Shown here: positions 34,916 to 45,390 of the stretch, in pieces
Numbering within the stretch: position 1 is the stretch's first letter
Layout: every line of letters starts with the position of its first letter
Source: a virus
IMG/VR virus record: IMGVR_UViG_3300030389_000544
Coordinates: 1 to 47,927 of that record
DNA: 47,927 nucleotides
Strand: one strand, 5' to 3'
The notes under the pieces: model-generated
Databases searched by the model: none
The model's input: only the letters and a program-made list of their open reading frames with translations
What the model was told of the DNA's origin: nothing
Position numbers and translations under genes: made by a program

Positions 34916-37884
34916 CTATTAAATATTTCTCCAAATTGTTCTATGTTTGCTGATAATGGTGATTGAGGCTTACGTCTAGCTGCTATCGCTTGATCTGTTG
35001 GATTTAAACCTAATGCAGCACCAACGCCTGGACTTGTTACATCTATATTTCCTATCGCACTGACATTAGAGGCGGGTGAAACATTAAAAGAACCTATACC
35101 TGTATTAATTGGTCTCGGTTTCAAACTTGGATCTTCTGGACCCACTGCTTGAGCTAATGCTTGTCTACCAACTCTTGCTACGTTATCTAAAGTAGTTAAA
35201 GCACCTTCAACTTTATTGGCTGCGTTTTCTACTGTTGATGCAACTCTGTCATTTACTGCTTCACCATTTGCGTCATTTCTACGCAAGTTTTTTTGCATAT
35301 TTACATATCTTCTAGCAACCTCTGGATCACTTCCAATTTTATTAAATATTTTAAATTTAATTATATCTCTATATTTGTTTATAGGGTTTGAAGTATAAGC
35401 CGCTGCAGCAACATTACCCTCACGACCTATGTCATTTAAAAAATCTAAGTCTTTTGCAAATTCTCTTAATGCTGTAACAGAGTCATCTCCTAAAATTGTT
35501 CGCAATACGTTATCATCAAAACTATCTAGATGTTTTAATAATTGTGATGCTGCTGCTTTACTACTAAACACATCTCCATCTACACGAGATAAAATATCTT
35601 CAACAACGAAAGTTCTAATATCTTCTAGAGCTTTAGGATCTTTCTCAAAAAACTTCATAAACTTTTTAGCTTCATTTAATGATATTCTTTTTGGTGTAGC
35701 TAAAATTTGAACTGCGTCTATCGGATCTAATGTCCCTTCGTTAAATTTTTTAATTATTGTAACTTCTTGTGCTTTAGCAAAAGCTTCTTTTGCTTCTGCT
35801 ACGTCTTTTAAAGCCTGCACTAAAGGTTTATTTTGATCGGTAGATCTTCTAACAATTTGTTCTATTATCTCATTATCTAATTTGTCAGTTCCAGATCGAG
35901 CTATTATTTCGCCTAATTTTTTTACTTCATCCCACTGGTCACCAAAAAGCTGTTTGCCAGTATCTCCTAGTTTTTGAATATGATTGTTAAAAGCAGAACC
36001 ACTAAACTTGCCGCTTGTTAACTCACCAAATTCATTTAAACCAGTTTTTTGCAATCCTTTTTCTAAGTAAGTTCTACTTAACTCACCTCTCAACAACTCT
36101 GCTTCTTGATCTCCCAATGCCTTAAATAATTGTTTTAATCTTTCAGGACTATCTTGCTTTATTACTCTTTCAAAAAATCTGTCTATTTCAAATTTTCTTT
36201 TTTCTGTGTTTTTACCAAAATTTCTTAATGATCGTATAACTCCAAAAGTATCCAAATCTTCAAACATTTGACGTTGGGCTTTATAACGTGTCATTACAGT
36301 TTTTCTTAGTTCAGATGCTTCTTGTAAAGCATCTCTCTGTGCTTTAGTTAAATTTTTCAAAGCAGTTAAGTCAGATAAGTTGGTTCCTTCAACTAAATCG
36401 TCTAAATCTCCTATAAATTTATTTATTTCAGGACCTAATTCTCTTTGAAACAAAGCACTTTCTCTATAAAGAGCATCGTTAAATTGTTTTCTTAATAATA
36501 CAACTTGTCTAAAACTAGCGTGTTCGCCTAACTCTCTAAAAGCTTGAAGTGCTTGTTGCATCGATGGGCCCGCAGTTTGTAAACCACCAGCCTGCTCTAT
36601 TAAAGTTTCGAATTGTTGTTTTAAAGGACCTGTTGGAATAACTTGTGCTACTTGTGCATTACCTCTACCTTTTATGTTTACACTTTGTAATATTTTATCT
36701 ATTTCAGCAAAATCTTTAGCTATATCTTTTTCAAAACCTTGAAAAGCATTATCTATGGATTTTAATATTTGCTCGTTAATAGTTGCATCATTTTTTGTAG
36801 CTTTTTGTATATAGTTAATACTATCGCTTACTGCTTTCATTGCAGAATCTGATGCTGCTTGTTGAGTTTTTTTGAGTTGATTAAATTGATTTTTTGATAA
36901 ATTTTCAAATCCTTCTGTTGCTGCGGCTGCTGAACCTCTAGTGTGGTCTCTTCTTAATTCAGCCGATTTTTTTAAAGCCGCTTCAATATTTCTTTCAATT
37001 CTTGTTGAATCTCTCATTACATTTTCAGCAAATTTTTGTTGATAAGCAACCATACCAGGAGCACCTAACCTTTCGGCACTTGGTAAAAATCCCTCATCAA
37101 GCAATCTATCTGCACGGGCTAAATTGTCATCTTTTACTGTTTGTAGTTTGCCTGCTCGATCAGCTATTTTTCTTGTTCCACCAATTACAGCACGCCCTGC
37201 TCTAAACACAATACCACCAGCTAATTCAAATCCACCAGCTAATGCAGCCTCTGTTAATACATCGTCTAAAACTTCTGATGCTGTTTGTTTTTGCACACCT
37301 AATAAGCTTTCAACACCCTCTTCTAAACTTTGTCCTATAGCAGCACCAGCCGCCGCACCAGCAGCACTTGTAAAAAATCCAGGTAATCCAATAATTGCAC
37401 CACTGATAGCACCAACTGTTTCAGGTACAAATCCAGTTAAGTCAGCTATATCTCCAAAAGAAAAACCCTCATCTTCAATAACTAAATTTTTATTATCTTT
37501 TGGTTCAATGCCTCTAAGCCTCTGTCCAGCGGGTGTTAAAGCTAATCTTCCAGCACTATCTTTTGTATAACCACCCATGCCAACAAGATTGATTAAAATT
37601 GCCTCTTGATCTTTGGCAGTTTCACCAAATGACAATAGTGATCTAAGACCAGAATCAGCACCAGTTTCATAATCAAAATTTTCGTCTTTTTTTGTGCCCT
37701 GATTTATTAAATCTTTAAAATCAGTTTGTTTAGTTAATGTGTTATATTGAACTAATTTTAATAAATTATCGACATCTTGATCGTTATTTTCTAAAGCTTG
37801 GAACGCAGCGAGACGTTCTTCTGGTTTATCGAATACGTTGGTTTTCAAAGCGTCAAAAAGAGTCAATCTTTCTTCTGGAGTCAT
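34912..37884 (-). CDS. Giant internal virion/ejection protein
   Basis: 990 residues. An N-terminal acidic region, a Gly/Ala-rich hydrophobic patch (IADLTGFVPETVGAISGAII, FFTSAAGAAAGAAIGQSLEE near 150-190) and then long coiled coils to the end, with few Cys. Such proteins are packaged in the head and inserted into the envelope during genome entry in podoviruses. No transglycosylase motif was seen. Position between lysozyme and other internal proteins supports the call. Confidence 0.72.
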   Translation of the reverse strand: MTPEERLTLFDALKTNVFDKPEERLAAFQALENNDQDVDNLLKLVQYNTLTKQTDFKDLINQGTKKDENFDYETGADSGLRSLLSFGETAKDQEAILINLVGMGGYTKDSAGRLALTPAGQRLRGIEPKDNKNLVIEDEGFSFGDIADLTGFVPETVGAISGAIIGLPGFFTSAAGAAAGAAIGQSLEEGVESLLGVQKQTASEVLDDVLTEAALAGGFELAGGIVFRAGRAVIGGTRKIADRAGKLQTVKDDNLARADRLLDEGFLPSAERLGAPGMVAYQQKFAENVMRDSTRIERNIEAALKKSAELRRDHTRGSAAAATEGFENLSKNQFNQLKKTQQAASDSAMKAVSDSINYIQKATKNDATINEQILKSIDNAFQGFEKDIAKDFAEIDKILQSVNIKGRGNAQVAQVIPTGPLKQQFETLIEQAGGLQTAGPSMQQALQAFRELGEHASFRQVVLLRKQFNDALYRESALFQRELGPEINKFIGDLDDLVEGTNLSDLTALKNLTKAQRDALQEASELRKTVMTRYKAQRQMFEDLDTFGVIRSLRNFGKNTEKRKFEIDRFFERVIKQDSPERLKQLFKALGDQEAELLRGELSRTYLEKGLQKTGLNEFGELTSGKFSGSAFNNHIQKLGDTGKQLFGDQWDEVKKLGEIIARSGTDKLDNEIIEQIVRRSTDQNKPLVQALKDVAEAKEAFAKAQEVTIIKKFNEGTLDPIDAVQILATPKRISLNEAKKFMKFFEKDPKALEDIRTFVVEDILSRVDGDVFSSKAAASQLLKHLDSFDDNVLRTILGDDSVTALREFAKDLDFLNDIGREGNVAAAAYTSNPINKYRDIIKFKIFNKIGSDPEVARRYVNMQKNLRRNDANGEAVNDRVASTVENAANKVEGALTTLDNVARVGRQALAQAVGPEDPSLKPRPINTGIGSFNVSPASNVSAIGNIDVTSPGVGAALGLNPTDQAIAARRKPQSPLSANIEQFGEIFNR

Positions 37885-37893
37885 ATTGCATAC

Positions 37894-39732
37894 CTACGCA
37901 GTTGTTCCAAGAAATTTAGATTCATATTCTTGTAGTTTTTTTTGTTGTTCTTCATTTAAGCCGCCACCAAAATTTAATTTTATTTTTTTATTTTGTAAAC
38001 TGTTAAATCTATCAACACCTTGTTTAAGTTGTTGCTCTCTATTATTAATAATATCTTTAAATACTCTTTGAACAGCGGCTTTTAAATCTTCAGGATTTTG
38101 AATGAATTTTAGATCACCAACTATTTGTGCAACTCTTTGTCTATCAGCATCTGATATAGTTTTACCTGTTTCTCCAAGTATCTGTGGTGCATACTTTGCT
38201 TGTATTCTATTAAGCAACAATCTAATTTTTCCAGTGCTAGTTTGTTCATCTTTAAAGTTAACACCAAAAGCAGCACCTAAATTAGTTAAATAATCTCCAG
38301 TTTGTCTAAAAACATTAACACCCTCGTTATTTATTTCATTTATTAATTCTGCAAACTCTGCTTTTCCATTATCAATATCTTTTCTCATTTGTCTAAACCC
38401 TGTTTCAACGGCATCAGCATCTCCAAGAAAAGCAGGTTTGTTCGCTGCACCAGGACCTGTATAATTTCTATCAGGAAACTGTACAGGAACTTTAAATATT
38501 CCTTCAGCACCTTCAAATAAAGGTAGTTCACCTTTAGAAGACATGTACTTTTTGCCAAGTTCAGGTGTTTTTAATGCAGCAGTTAACACAGCTTGATATC
38601 GTGATTCAGGTATGATTTCAAAATTGTCACTAAATTGTTTATTTTCTATTAGTGCATTTAATTCAAATGAGTTAAGCGGAACAGTTTCAACTTTATCGAT
38701 ATTTTCTGCAAGACCTTTAAGACCGCCTTTGCCTTTTGCCACAATAGTATAATTTTTTCTGTCTCTTGCAGCAGCCTCATCTTCTCTTTTCCTACTAAAA
38801 GCAAACTGTCCAGCTTTTGCACGAATAGATTTTGCTTCACTTACTGCTTTACTGAACTCAGGTAAAGCTGCTTCACCAGCTTCACCAACAGAACCAAGTA
38901 TGTTACTAATGTTAAATCCTTTACCCGCTCTATTTTGCATTAAAGCTAAACCAAAAGACATCAAAGCTTGTTTTGTATCAGGCTCACCTGATATGTCTAA
39001 TCCCGTAACTTTTCCAAATTCTTTTATATAATCATCATATTCTTGCACATCTACACCAGGTCTAACATTATCTAATATACTGGATAATGAAGATACAACA
39101 GCCTTTTTTGCTGGCGTGTCAGCACCTTTTATTACTTTATCAGTAGCTCCAGTTGAAGTGGCTAAATCTGAATCAAAATCATCATCATCTTTTTTGTTAG
39201 ACTCTTTGTCTGTGGTTTCGCTAACTGTTGGCTTTGCTTGATTAATGATGTCTGTTAAAGCTTTTTGACCTTCTGATGTAAAAATGTCCATACCAGGAAC
39301 GTCTTCCATTTTTAATGCACCTGTTTGTCCTGGTGCTGTTCCAGGCAAAAGAGGAGTGCCGACTGATGGTAAGTCTAATTCTAAACCACCTGTTTCTGTA
39401 GCAAATTGTGTGCCTCTTCTTAGCCTCTCGTCATCGCTTTCTTGACCTGCAAATTGACTTATCCCTTTAAAAAATCCTGGAATGTTTGAAACAATATCAG
39501 CACCAACTTTTAAAGGCCTTGCCATATCTCTTTTTAAAGCATCAAACTTAGTGCCTCTTGTAGCAAATTCACCAAATCTTGGGTCTCCTTTAACACCAAA
39601 AAATTCATCATCTGTAAAGGCTCTAACATTTTCACCAATTAACTGACCTAAACCTTTACGTCTATCAGGGCCAATCAATCTTTCTAACAAAGAAGGATCG
39701 ATGCTCATTATTCCTTGATTTCTTGGTGCCAT
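37894..39732 (-). CDS. Internal virion protein
   Basis: 612 residues from the ATG at 39732 (MAPRNQGIMSIDPSLLERLI); an upstream in-frame start lies inside the previous gene. Helical, charged regions (KQALMSFGLALMQNRAGKGF, EAALPEFSKAVSEAKSIRAK, REDEAAARDRKNYTIVAKGK) alternate with disordered Thr/Ser/Lys linkers; the C-terminal third is helical with NEEQQKKLQEYESKFLG at the end. The 'LMSFGLALM' helix is common in marine-phage internal proteins. Ejection role inferred. Confidence 0.68.
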   Translation of the reverse strand: MAPRNQGIMSIDPSLLERLIGPDRRKGLGQLIGENVRAFTDDEFFGVKGDPRFGEFATRGTKFDALKRDMARPLKVGADIVSNIPGFFKGISQFAGQESDDERLRRGTQFATETGGLELDLPSVGTPLLPGTAPGQTGALKMEDVPGMDIFTSEGQKALTDIINQAKPTVSETTDKESNKKDDDDFDSDLATSTGATDKVIKGADTPAKKAVVSSLSSILDNVRPGVDVQEYDDYIKEFGKVTGLDISGEPDTKQALMSFGLALMQNRAGKGFNISNILGSVGEAGEAALPEFSKAVSEAKSIRAKAGQFAFSRKREDEAAARDRKNYTIVAKGKGGLKGLAENIDKVETVPLNSFELNALIENKQFSDNFEIIPESRYQAVLTAALKTPELGKKYMSSKGELPLFEGAEGIFKVPVQFPDRNYTGPGAANKPAFLGDADAVETGFRQMRKDIDNGKAEFAELINEINNEGVNVFRQTGDYLTNLGAAFGVNFKDEQTSTGKIRLLLNRIQAKYAPQILGETGKTISDADRQRVAQIVGDLKFIQNPEDLKAAVQRVFKDIINNREQQLKQGVDRFNSLQNKKIKLNFGGGLNEEQQKKLQEYESKFLGTTA

Positions 39733-39733
39733 G

Positions 39734-40669
39734 TTATGCGTTCCTACCTCTTTGCCCAGCACTAAAAGGTGCTATTTGTGATAATGTAGTATAAGCACCT
39801 ATCCCTTGTAAAAATGGGTTAGCAGCGGGTTGTGTGGCTTGTGTAAATGTTGAAGGAATGCTTGAACTGGGCATACCTTGCAACAAATTTTGACCTATTT
39901 GCAATCTAGTAAAAGGTTCTTGTGCTTGTTGCATTAAATTAGCTCTTTTTGCATCTAGTTCTGCTTGTTGTTGTCTTTGTCTTAACGCACCTAATTGTGT
40001 CAATTGAGATATGTCTGCTTGACCTAATGCTTGCTGTAATCGACCTATATCGCTTGTTGTTCCTGCTAAAGTACCAAATGCCTGACCAAGGCCACCTGAT
40101 AATCTTCCTGCTTCTTGTGAAGCCTTAAGTGCCTGACCAAATCCACTTGATAGAAGTTTTGATAAAGTATCTGCTTTAACCTGTTGCAGGCCTCTTTCTG
40201 TCTCAGCTCTTTGTACACCTTGTCTTGAGCCACCAAAAGCACCAGCTCTGATTGCTTGAGCGTCTTCACCAGCTCTACGCATAGCTGCTTGACGATCAAG
40301 CTCACCCATAGCAACGTCAATAACTTGTTGTTGGAAAGGATTTTGAAATTTTTGTATTGAATCTGGTTGTAAAAAACCAAGACCACTTGTTAAAGCTTGT
40401 TGTGCTGCTAATGTTTGATCTGTTGCCCCTTGTAAGAAAGGTTTAGCAGTGCCAACCAATTGTTCGCCAAGTTGTGCAGCTTTTGTAGTCAGAGGATCAG
40501 CACCAGCTACCTGAAATCCAGGTAAATCTAGAGCTTTATCTAGCAAGCCAGGCGTTTTTTGCTTTTCTCCATCAAAAGTTCCAAAACCAGTTTGCAACAA
40601 TCTTTTTTGCAAACCCTCTAAAAAAGGAGGTAATCTTTGTATATTTTGATAAGTGACTGTTTGACTCAT
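39734..40669 (-). CDS. Virion protein with AGAFGGSRQG motif
   Basis: 311 residues. The segment NPFQQQVIDVAMGELDRQAA, MRRAGEDAQAIRAGAFGGSR-QG (near 110-155) is widely conserved in marine podoviruses. The protein is Gln/Ala/Leu-rich and helical, compatible with an internal or ejection protein packed in the head. Overlaps its upstream neighbour by one base. Confidence 0.75.
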   Translation of the reverse strand: MSQTVTYQNIQRLPPFLEGLQKRLLQTGFGTFDGEKQKTPGLLDKALDLPGFQVAGADPLTTKAAQLGEQLVGTAKPFLQGATDQTLAAQQALTSGLGFLQPDSIQKFQNPFQQQVIDVAMGELDRQAAMRRAGEDAQAIRAGAFGGSRQGVQRAETERGLQQVKADTLSKLLSSGFGQALKASQEAGRLSGGLGQAFGTLAGTTSDIGRLQQALGQADISQLTQLGALRQRQQQAELDAKRANLMQQAQEPFTRLQIGQNLLQGMPSSSIPSTFTQATQPAANPFLQGIGAYTTLSQIAPFSAGQRGRNA

Positions 40670-41493
40670 TACGCCCTCGCCTCTAGTTTATCCATCATTT
40701 CATAGGCTCTTTGTATGCCCTTTCTTTGGTTGCCATCACCAAGACCTTTAACCGCATCTTTAGTTAATACAAACTCACCAGCCATCAACATAGCAGGAAC
40801 ATCGTCTTTTGTACCAGAACCCTCTGATGGATCTATGCCACCATTTCGTCTTGGAAAACTCATAGGACCGCCATCCGCTGCAAATTTAATACCACCTAAT
40901 TGACCTCCTGGGCCACCAAACCCAAATGGTCTTTGCTCAAACTCACGAGCCTCTTCTTCGTCATCATCTCCAGCAAGCAATTGTGCTATCAAACCAGCAG
41001 TTAAACCCTCACCAACTCTAGTGTTTAACAATCTAGCTAACAAATTATCATCACTTACACCAGCCGCTTGTAAAAGTTCTCCACTAAATGTCCTTGGTGC
41101 AACACCTTGAATTTGTTGACTTACATTTTCAATGGGTGGTTTAGATACATTTGGCGAAGAACCTGAAAACGCACCTGTGCCTTCTCTACGAGCTATAGGA
41201 TCTGTAAGTCTATTGTCTGCTATGCGTTGAGCATCTGGACTAATATTTTCTGCACCAGTAAACTTATCTATTGCCATACCACCTAAACCTGCTAAAAGAG
41301 CATTTCTCACAGCATCTTTATTTCTACCGCCCATTAATTTTGATGTTGCAGCACCAGTTAATGCTCTTGTTAGAAATGGATTGAGTGCTGTTTGTGTGCC
41401 AAATAATTTTCCTAATCCAAGACCTATTTGAGGTCCTGCAAAAGCACTTATTGCAATTGGTGCTAATTTTTTTAATAACTTACCTAAACTCAT
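40669..41493 (-). CDS. Virion protein with C-terminal PAMLMAGEFVLTKDAV module
   Basis: 274 residues. Begins with a hydrophobic helical region KKLAPIAISAFAGPQIGLGL, then Gly/Ala-rich and disordered parts, and ends with DPSEGSGTKDDVPAMLMAGE and FVLTKDAVKGLG (residues about 225-255), a module found at the end of many marine-phage virion proteins. Upstream gap 41494-41536 contains a possible AT-rich promoter, not convincing. Confidence 0.72.
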   Translation of the reverse strand: MSLGKLLKKLAPIAISAFAGPQIGLGLGKLFGTQTALNPFLTRALTGAATSKLMGGRNKDAVRNALLAGLGGMAIDKFTGAENISPDAQRIADNRLTDPIARREGTGAFSGSSPNVSKPPIENVSQQIQGVAPRTFSGELLQAAGVSDDNLLARLLNTRVGEGLTAGLIAQLLAGDDDEEEAREFEQRPFGFGGPGGQLGGIKFAADGGPMSFPRRNGGIDPSEGSGTKDDVPAMLMAGEFVLTKDAVKGLGDGNQRKGIQRAYEMMDKLEARA

Positions 41494-41536
41494 ATTGTTA
41501 CCTTATCTTATTTTAACAAATTCGTCTATATACCTT

Positions 41537-41926
41537 TTAAATTCTTGACAATGCACTTGTCGTTACTCTTGTTTTAGATAATTCTTGTATACTAGCTATA
41601 ACATGAAGTCTGTTAGCAGTTGCGGCCTGTACTTTCAATACTTCTCCACTCTGTAATATCAGATCTTTTGTAAGTAATTCAACAGTTGTGTTAGCTCCTA
41701 CGGCTTTAACTTTAAATAAACTAAATGTACTACTGCCACTTACAAGCGTGACTGTTATTGTATCTGCATTGCCACTATCTTCTGATACTAATATAGAGTT
41801 TACAACAGCCGCATTGAAATCGGCATCACTAGGAACTGTAAACAAAACTGTATCATTTGTTGTAGTTAAATCTACTTTTGCATTTGTAATACCTTGAATA
41901 TATTGAGGAATACTGGTTATAAGCAT
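41537..41926 (-). CDS. Small beta-rich tail/virion protein
   Basis: 129 residues. Beta strands dominate: VDLTTTNDTVLFTVPSDADF, VNSILVSEDSGNADTITVTL, TFSLFKVKAVGANTTVELLT, DLILQSGEVLKVQAATANRL. This is like small phage virion proteins of the tail-tip region or decoration type. Overlaps the gp10-like gene stop by one base. Confidence 0.6.
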   Translation of the reverse strand: MLITSIPQYIQGITNAKVDLTTTNDTVLFTVPSDADFNAAVVNSILVSEDSGNADTITVTLVSGSSTFSLFKVKAVGANTTVELLTKDLILQSGEVLKVQAATANRLHVIASIQELSKTRVTTSALSRI

Positions 41927-44196
41927 TAGCGTCTACCATCCTCTCTCACATCAACTCTTGGTGTGCCCAATTTATATTTTGTTCCTAATGATGTGGAATC
42001 TATCCTTAGAGCAAAAGACCTTCCTCGTAAACGATAATCTAATTTTTGTGTAAATTGCTCAACAGGCGTTGTTGCAGATCTTTGTGTTGTGTTCTGTGTA
42101 GTTTGATTAAAATCAGCACCAGGATTATTTCTTGATTTCATAGTAAATGATACATCAGGATTAACACTTGTAGATCCATTAAATGTTATATCAGGTATCA
42201 CTTGCTTTAAAGATACAAACTTATCGCCATCTCCTATATCGATAGCTGATGATTCAATAAACGATGTCATAGCAGATCCGTCATCATCAAAGCCAACTTC
42301 ATGATTATAAAGATATTGATTACCTGTTGCTTGTGGTAAATTTCTAATGCCTCTATCTAGCCACGCTTGTCTTTCAAGTGTGCCATAATACCAAAGTTTT
42401 TCTAAATAATTATATGCAACATACTTATCTATTTCAGTTCCAGCAGATGATGGATAGAACCACAATATTTCACTAAATTCAGAGTTTAGACCAACATGAA
42501 CTTTATCACGCTCTGCAAAATTAAAATCTAAAAATACTTTATCTTTAACAGTACATGGTAATTGAATTGTTTGTCCACCACCATAGGCATAAAAAGTATC
42601 AACGCCCATCCAATATACTGCATCTTCAACTGCTATTGCAGAAAAAGGACTCATGATAGTTATGTTCTTTGACAGTTCTTGCAAACCAAACGTAAATGGT
42701 GGACCTATAAACTTCATGGCGTGTAGTGTTTTATTAGTGAAGACCAGTATCTGTTGTTTTGTTTCAACAGCTTGTACGAAGGTAGATCCACCACCTAACC
42801 TTAAGTCACCTGCCGTATTTGTAGCAGTCGGAAAAAAATCTACTGGATTTTCTTGTGATGAAAAACGTATTAACAAAGGATCTTGCACGCCATCACCTCT
42901 TTTAGTCGCCTCTTGGTCAGCATTTGACGCAGTGGGTGCTTGACCTAATCCATCACAACCAAACACAATTACATGTCGATCTTGGTCTGATACAAGAACT
43001 TGTTTAGCAACTCTAGGAACACTAGTTTCTCCAGAATATGTATCCGTAGCACTAAGCTCTTTTGCTCTACCATTTTCTCCAAGACCTAAAGTTTTGTCCC
43101 AATAAAATATACCACCATCTCTTGGATTTAATATAAGATCCTCACCAAAATTATCATGTGACCACAACCTTATCTGTGCTCCAGGAATAGTAACACTTGC
43201 TGCATTACCCCATCCAACAAAATCTTTAAGATTTTTACCGTCAACAAGCTCATTACCAACTGCTAACCTAACAAGAGTACCGTCTGCATGAGCCGAGGCA
43301 ACTGAAAAAGAATTAGAATCTTGAGTGCTACTTGCATCTCCTGTAAAAGGTGTTGAGTTTGCATGTAATCCACTATGTCCTCTTACTACCGTTAAATTAT
43401 TACCTACAACACCAGAAACAAATAATAATTCTTTTTCTATTAAAATAACATCACCAGTAGATATTCCAGTTCCACTTGTAACCGTTAAGGTTGTATCAGA
43501 AATAGAATACTCTAAACCTTCATTTATTGTTGTTGCTAAAGCATCAGATGTTGTACCACTCCATTGTCCAGCACCCCAACCAGTTCCACCAACTGTATTA
43601 TCTAATCCAACATTTATTTGAAATTTTAAAGTAACACTTCCTGAACTTTTTGCTGCACCAGTTGTAGCAGAACTTGCAGTAGTACCAACATTTATTCTAA
43701 ATTGATTAGAACTTACAAGCTCTGTTATTTGATGTTCTGCATTTAAAACTGAAGCTGCTATTCCACCAACAGACGCATCTGCATTAGATATCGTAACGAA
43801 ATCGTTAACATTTGCACCGTGTGCAGTTACGTTTACAAGAACTGTTTGAAAAGTACTATCAGAAGAATCTGACACTGTGTTAGTAGTAAAAGTAACATTA
43901 GTTTCTACTGTTGATCTTATTGGTGTTATATCATTAAATGTTTGACCCTCTTCAATATAATATTTAAGGTGTGTGCCTACACCCATGAAATCAGAGCCAT
44001 CAAGAGCCACCCAATTATGCAATCTCCTAGCACTACCTAAATATTGGTTATCACTATATTTTTCCCAACCACCAAACTTTTCTGGAAAACCAAACCTAAA
44101 TCTTACTTTATCGCCATCTACAAAACCACCTTCAGCACTGTAAGACGTTATATCAGATACAATACCAGGTTTAAATTTTAAAGCTTTCATAGGCAT
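41926..44196 (-). CDS. P22 gp10-like tail / stabilisation protein
   Basis: 756 residues. Opens with ALKFKPGIVSDITSYSAEGG, FVDGDKVRFRFGFPEKFGGW; later come QQILVFTNKTLHAMKFIGPP, FTFGLQELSKNITIMSPFSA and AVEDAVYWMGVDTFYAYGGG, and EILWFYPSSAGTEIDKYVAY with NYLEKLWYYGTLERQAWLDR. This order is that of podovirus tail proteins annotated as P22 gp10-like stabilisation proteins, which plug the portal and form the tail. An insertion of about 300 residues (roughly 85-290) has tail-fibre-like Thr/Gly-rich repeats. Confidence 0.82.
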   Translation of the reverse strand: MPMKALKFKPGIVSDITSYSAEGGFVDGDKVRFRFGFPEKFGGWEKYSDNQYLGSARRLHNWVALDGSDFMGVGTHLKYYIEEGQTFNDITPIRSTVETNVTFTTNTVSDSSDSTFQTVLVNVTAHGANVNDFVTISNADASVGGIAASVLNAEHQITELVSSNQFRINVGTTASSATTGAAKSSGSVTLKFQINVGLDNTVGGTGWGAGQWSGTTSDALATTINEGLEYSISDTTLTVTSGTGISTGDVILIEKELLFVSGVVGNNLTVVRGHSGLHANSTPFTGDASSTQDSNSFSVASAHADGTLVRLAVGNELVDGKNLKDFVGWGNAASVTIPGAQIRLWSHDNFGEDLILNPRDGGIFYWDKTLGLGENGRAKELSATDTYSGETSVPRVAKQVLVSDQDRHVIVFGCDGLGQAPTASNADQEATKRGDGVQDPLLIRFSSQENPVDFFPTATNTAGDLRLGGGSTFVQAVETKQQILVFTNKTLHAMKFIGPPFTFGLQELSKNITIMSPFSAIAVEDAVYWMGVDTFYAYGGGQTIQLPCTVKDKVFLDFNFAERDKVHVGLNSEFSEILWFYPSSAGTEIDKYVAYNYLEKLWYYGTLERQAWLDRGIRNLPQATGNQYLYNHEVGFDDDGSAMTSFIESSAIDIGDGDKFVSLKQVIPDITFNGSTSVNPDVSFTMKSRNNPGADFNQTTQNTTQRSATTPVEQFTQKLDYRLRGRSFALRIDSTSLGTKYKLGTPRVDVREDGRR

Positions 44197-45383
44197 TATA
44201 AAGCACTCGTAGATAAAGTTCCTGAATAAGCAGTGGCGTTTAATGAACCACTACCATCACTAACAGGTTTTAAAGCAAAAGGTTGTCCACTTTCATTACT
44301 ACCAGATATTGTACCAGTTAAACTAAAAGAACCATCTGTTGAATCTCTGTTCGCAGTACTTGTAGCACCAGCAGATACTGTTGCACTAAACGGATCACTG
44401 CCAGATAACACACATGATATTGCTAAATTGTTCGTAAATATAAATCGTCTACCTGCTGTTGGACCTGTAACACTGACGTTTTTAATTTGATTAAAAGCTC
44501 CACGACCACCTATAATTGCAACTACTGCTTTACCTGTAGCAGAGTCTATAAATATTTCAATATCAAAACTACCTGTATTACCATTATTCACACCAACTAA
44601 AGCATCATTCCATTTCATAAAACGATATGTGGCACCTGCATGTAGATGAGTTGTATTTGTACTTGGTCGTTTTGAAGTGCCACCATCAAATGTGCTTGTG
44701 CCACCTGTTCCACCTGAAGTTGATGGACCAGAAATGCGACCACTTATAGGCGTTCCATCTTCTAAAAAAGCATGAGTAAAAGACATACCAAAATCTGATC
44801 TATCTATATTATCAAGTCCTACTCCACCAAAAAGAGTTGTAAAACCTGTAGTATAATATGTTTCATTTACAAGCATACCAGTGGCACTACCAGTATTTGG
44901 TTTTGTTACTGTTGTATTACCATCACCAAAACTAACACCACCACCAGATGTAGAACCACCACCAGGAGGAGTTCTAACATCACTAACTAAAGCAGTATCA
45001 AAAGTGTGTGTATCAGTCTGTACATTTACTGTAGAATTATCTGCCTCACTTATTGTGGTTGTTCCAGAGTTACTTGTTGAACTTTGTGATGATGTAAATG
45101 TTTTAAGCGTGGATTGTATGTTACCACTACCTTTGAGTTCTAGTGTTGTGCTAGAATTAGTGGTCAAGGGTGATCCACTAGAATTAATTATGTTATTACC
45201 ATTTGTATCGAGTATTAGTTTTTTATGTGCAGAATTATTATCTAAACTTAAATTACCACTTATATTACCTGAAAGCTTAAAAAACTGTATTGGAAGTTTA
45301 GTCTTATCTCCAGCTTTTGTATTTAAACTACCACTTGAGCTTACTTCGGTAAATCCTACATTTGATATTAATGGTATTGACAT
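44196..45383 (-). CDS. Ser/Thr/Gly-rich tail-fibre-like protein
   Basis: 395 residues, about a third Ser/Thr/Gly. An N-terminal beta region (LPIQFFKLSGNISGNLSLDN) is similar to phage proteins starting 'MSIPL...' with FKLSG; the centre is low complexity and the C-terminus beta-rich. Overlaps the gp10-like gene by one base. Receptor-binding or fibre role inferred from composition and place. Confidence 0.6.
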   Translation of the reverse strand: MSIPLISNVGFTEVSSSGSLNTKAGDKTKLPIQFFKLSGNISGNLSLDNNSAHKKLILDTNGNNIINSSGSPLTTNSSTTLELKGSGNIQSTLKTFTSSQSSTSNSGTTTISEADNSTVNVQTDTHTFDTALVSDVRTPPGGGSTSGGGVSFGDGNTTVTKPNTGSATGMLVNETYYTTGFTTLFGGVGLDNIDRSDFGMSFTHAFLEDGTPISGRISGPSTSGGTGGTSTFDGGTSKRPSTNTTHLHAGATYRFMKWNDALVGVNNGNTGSFDIEIFIDSATGKAVVAIIGGRGAFNQIKNVSVTGPTAGRRFIFTNNLAISCVLSGSDPFSATVSAGATSTANRDSTDGSFSLTGTISGSNESGQPFALKPVSDGSGSLNATAYSGTLSTSAL

Positions 45384-45390
45384 AGATCAC

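Noticed and set aside
37124-37570. 148-codon plus-strand ORF opposite the 990-residue gene
   Set aside because: Antisense shadow of the Ala/Gly-rich patch, Ala/Pro/Ser-rich and without a start signal.
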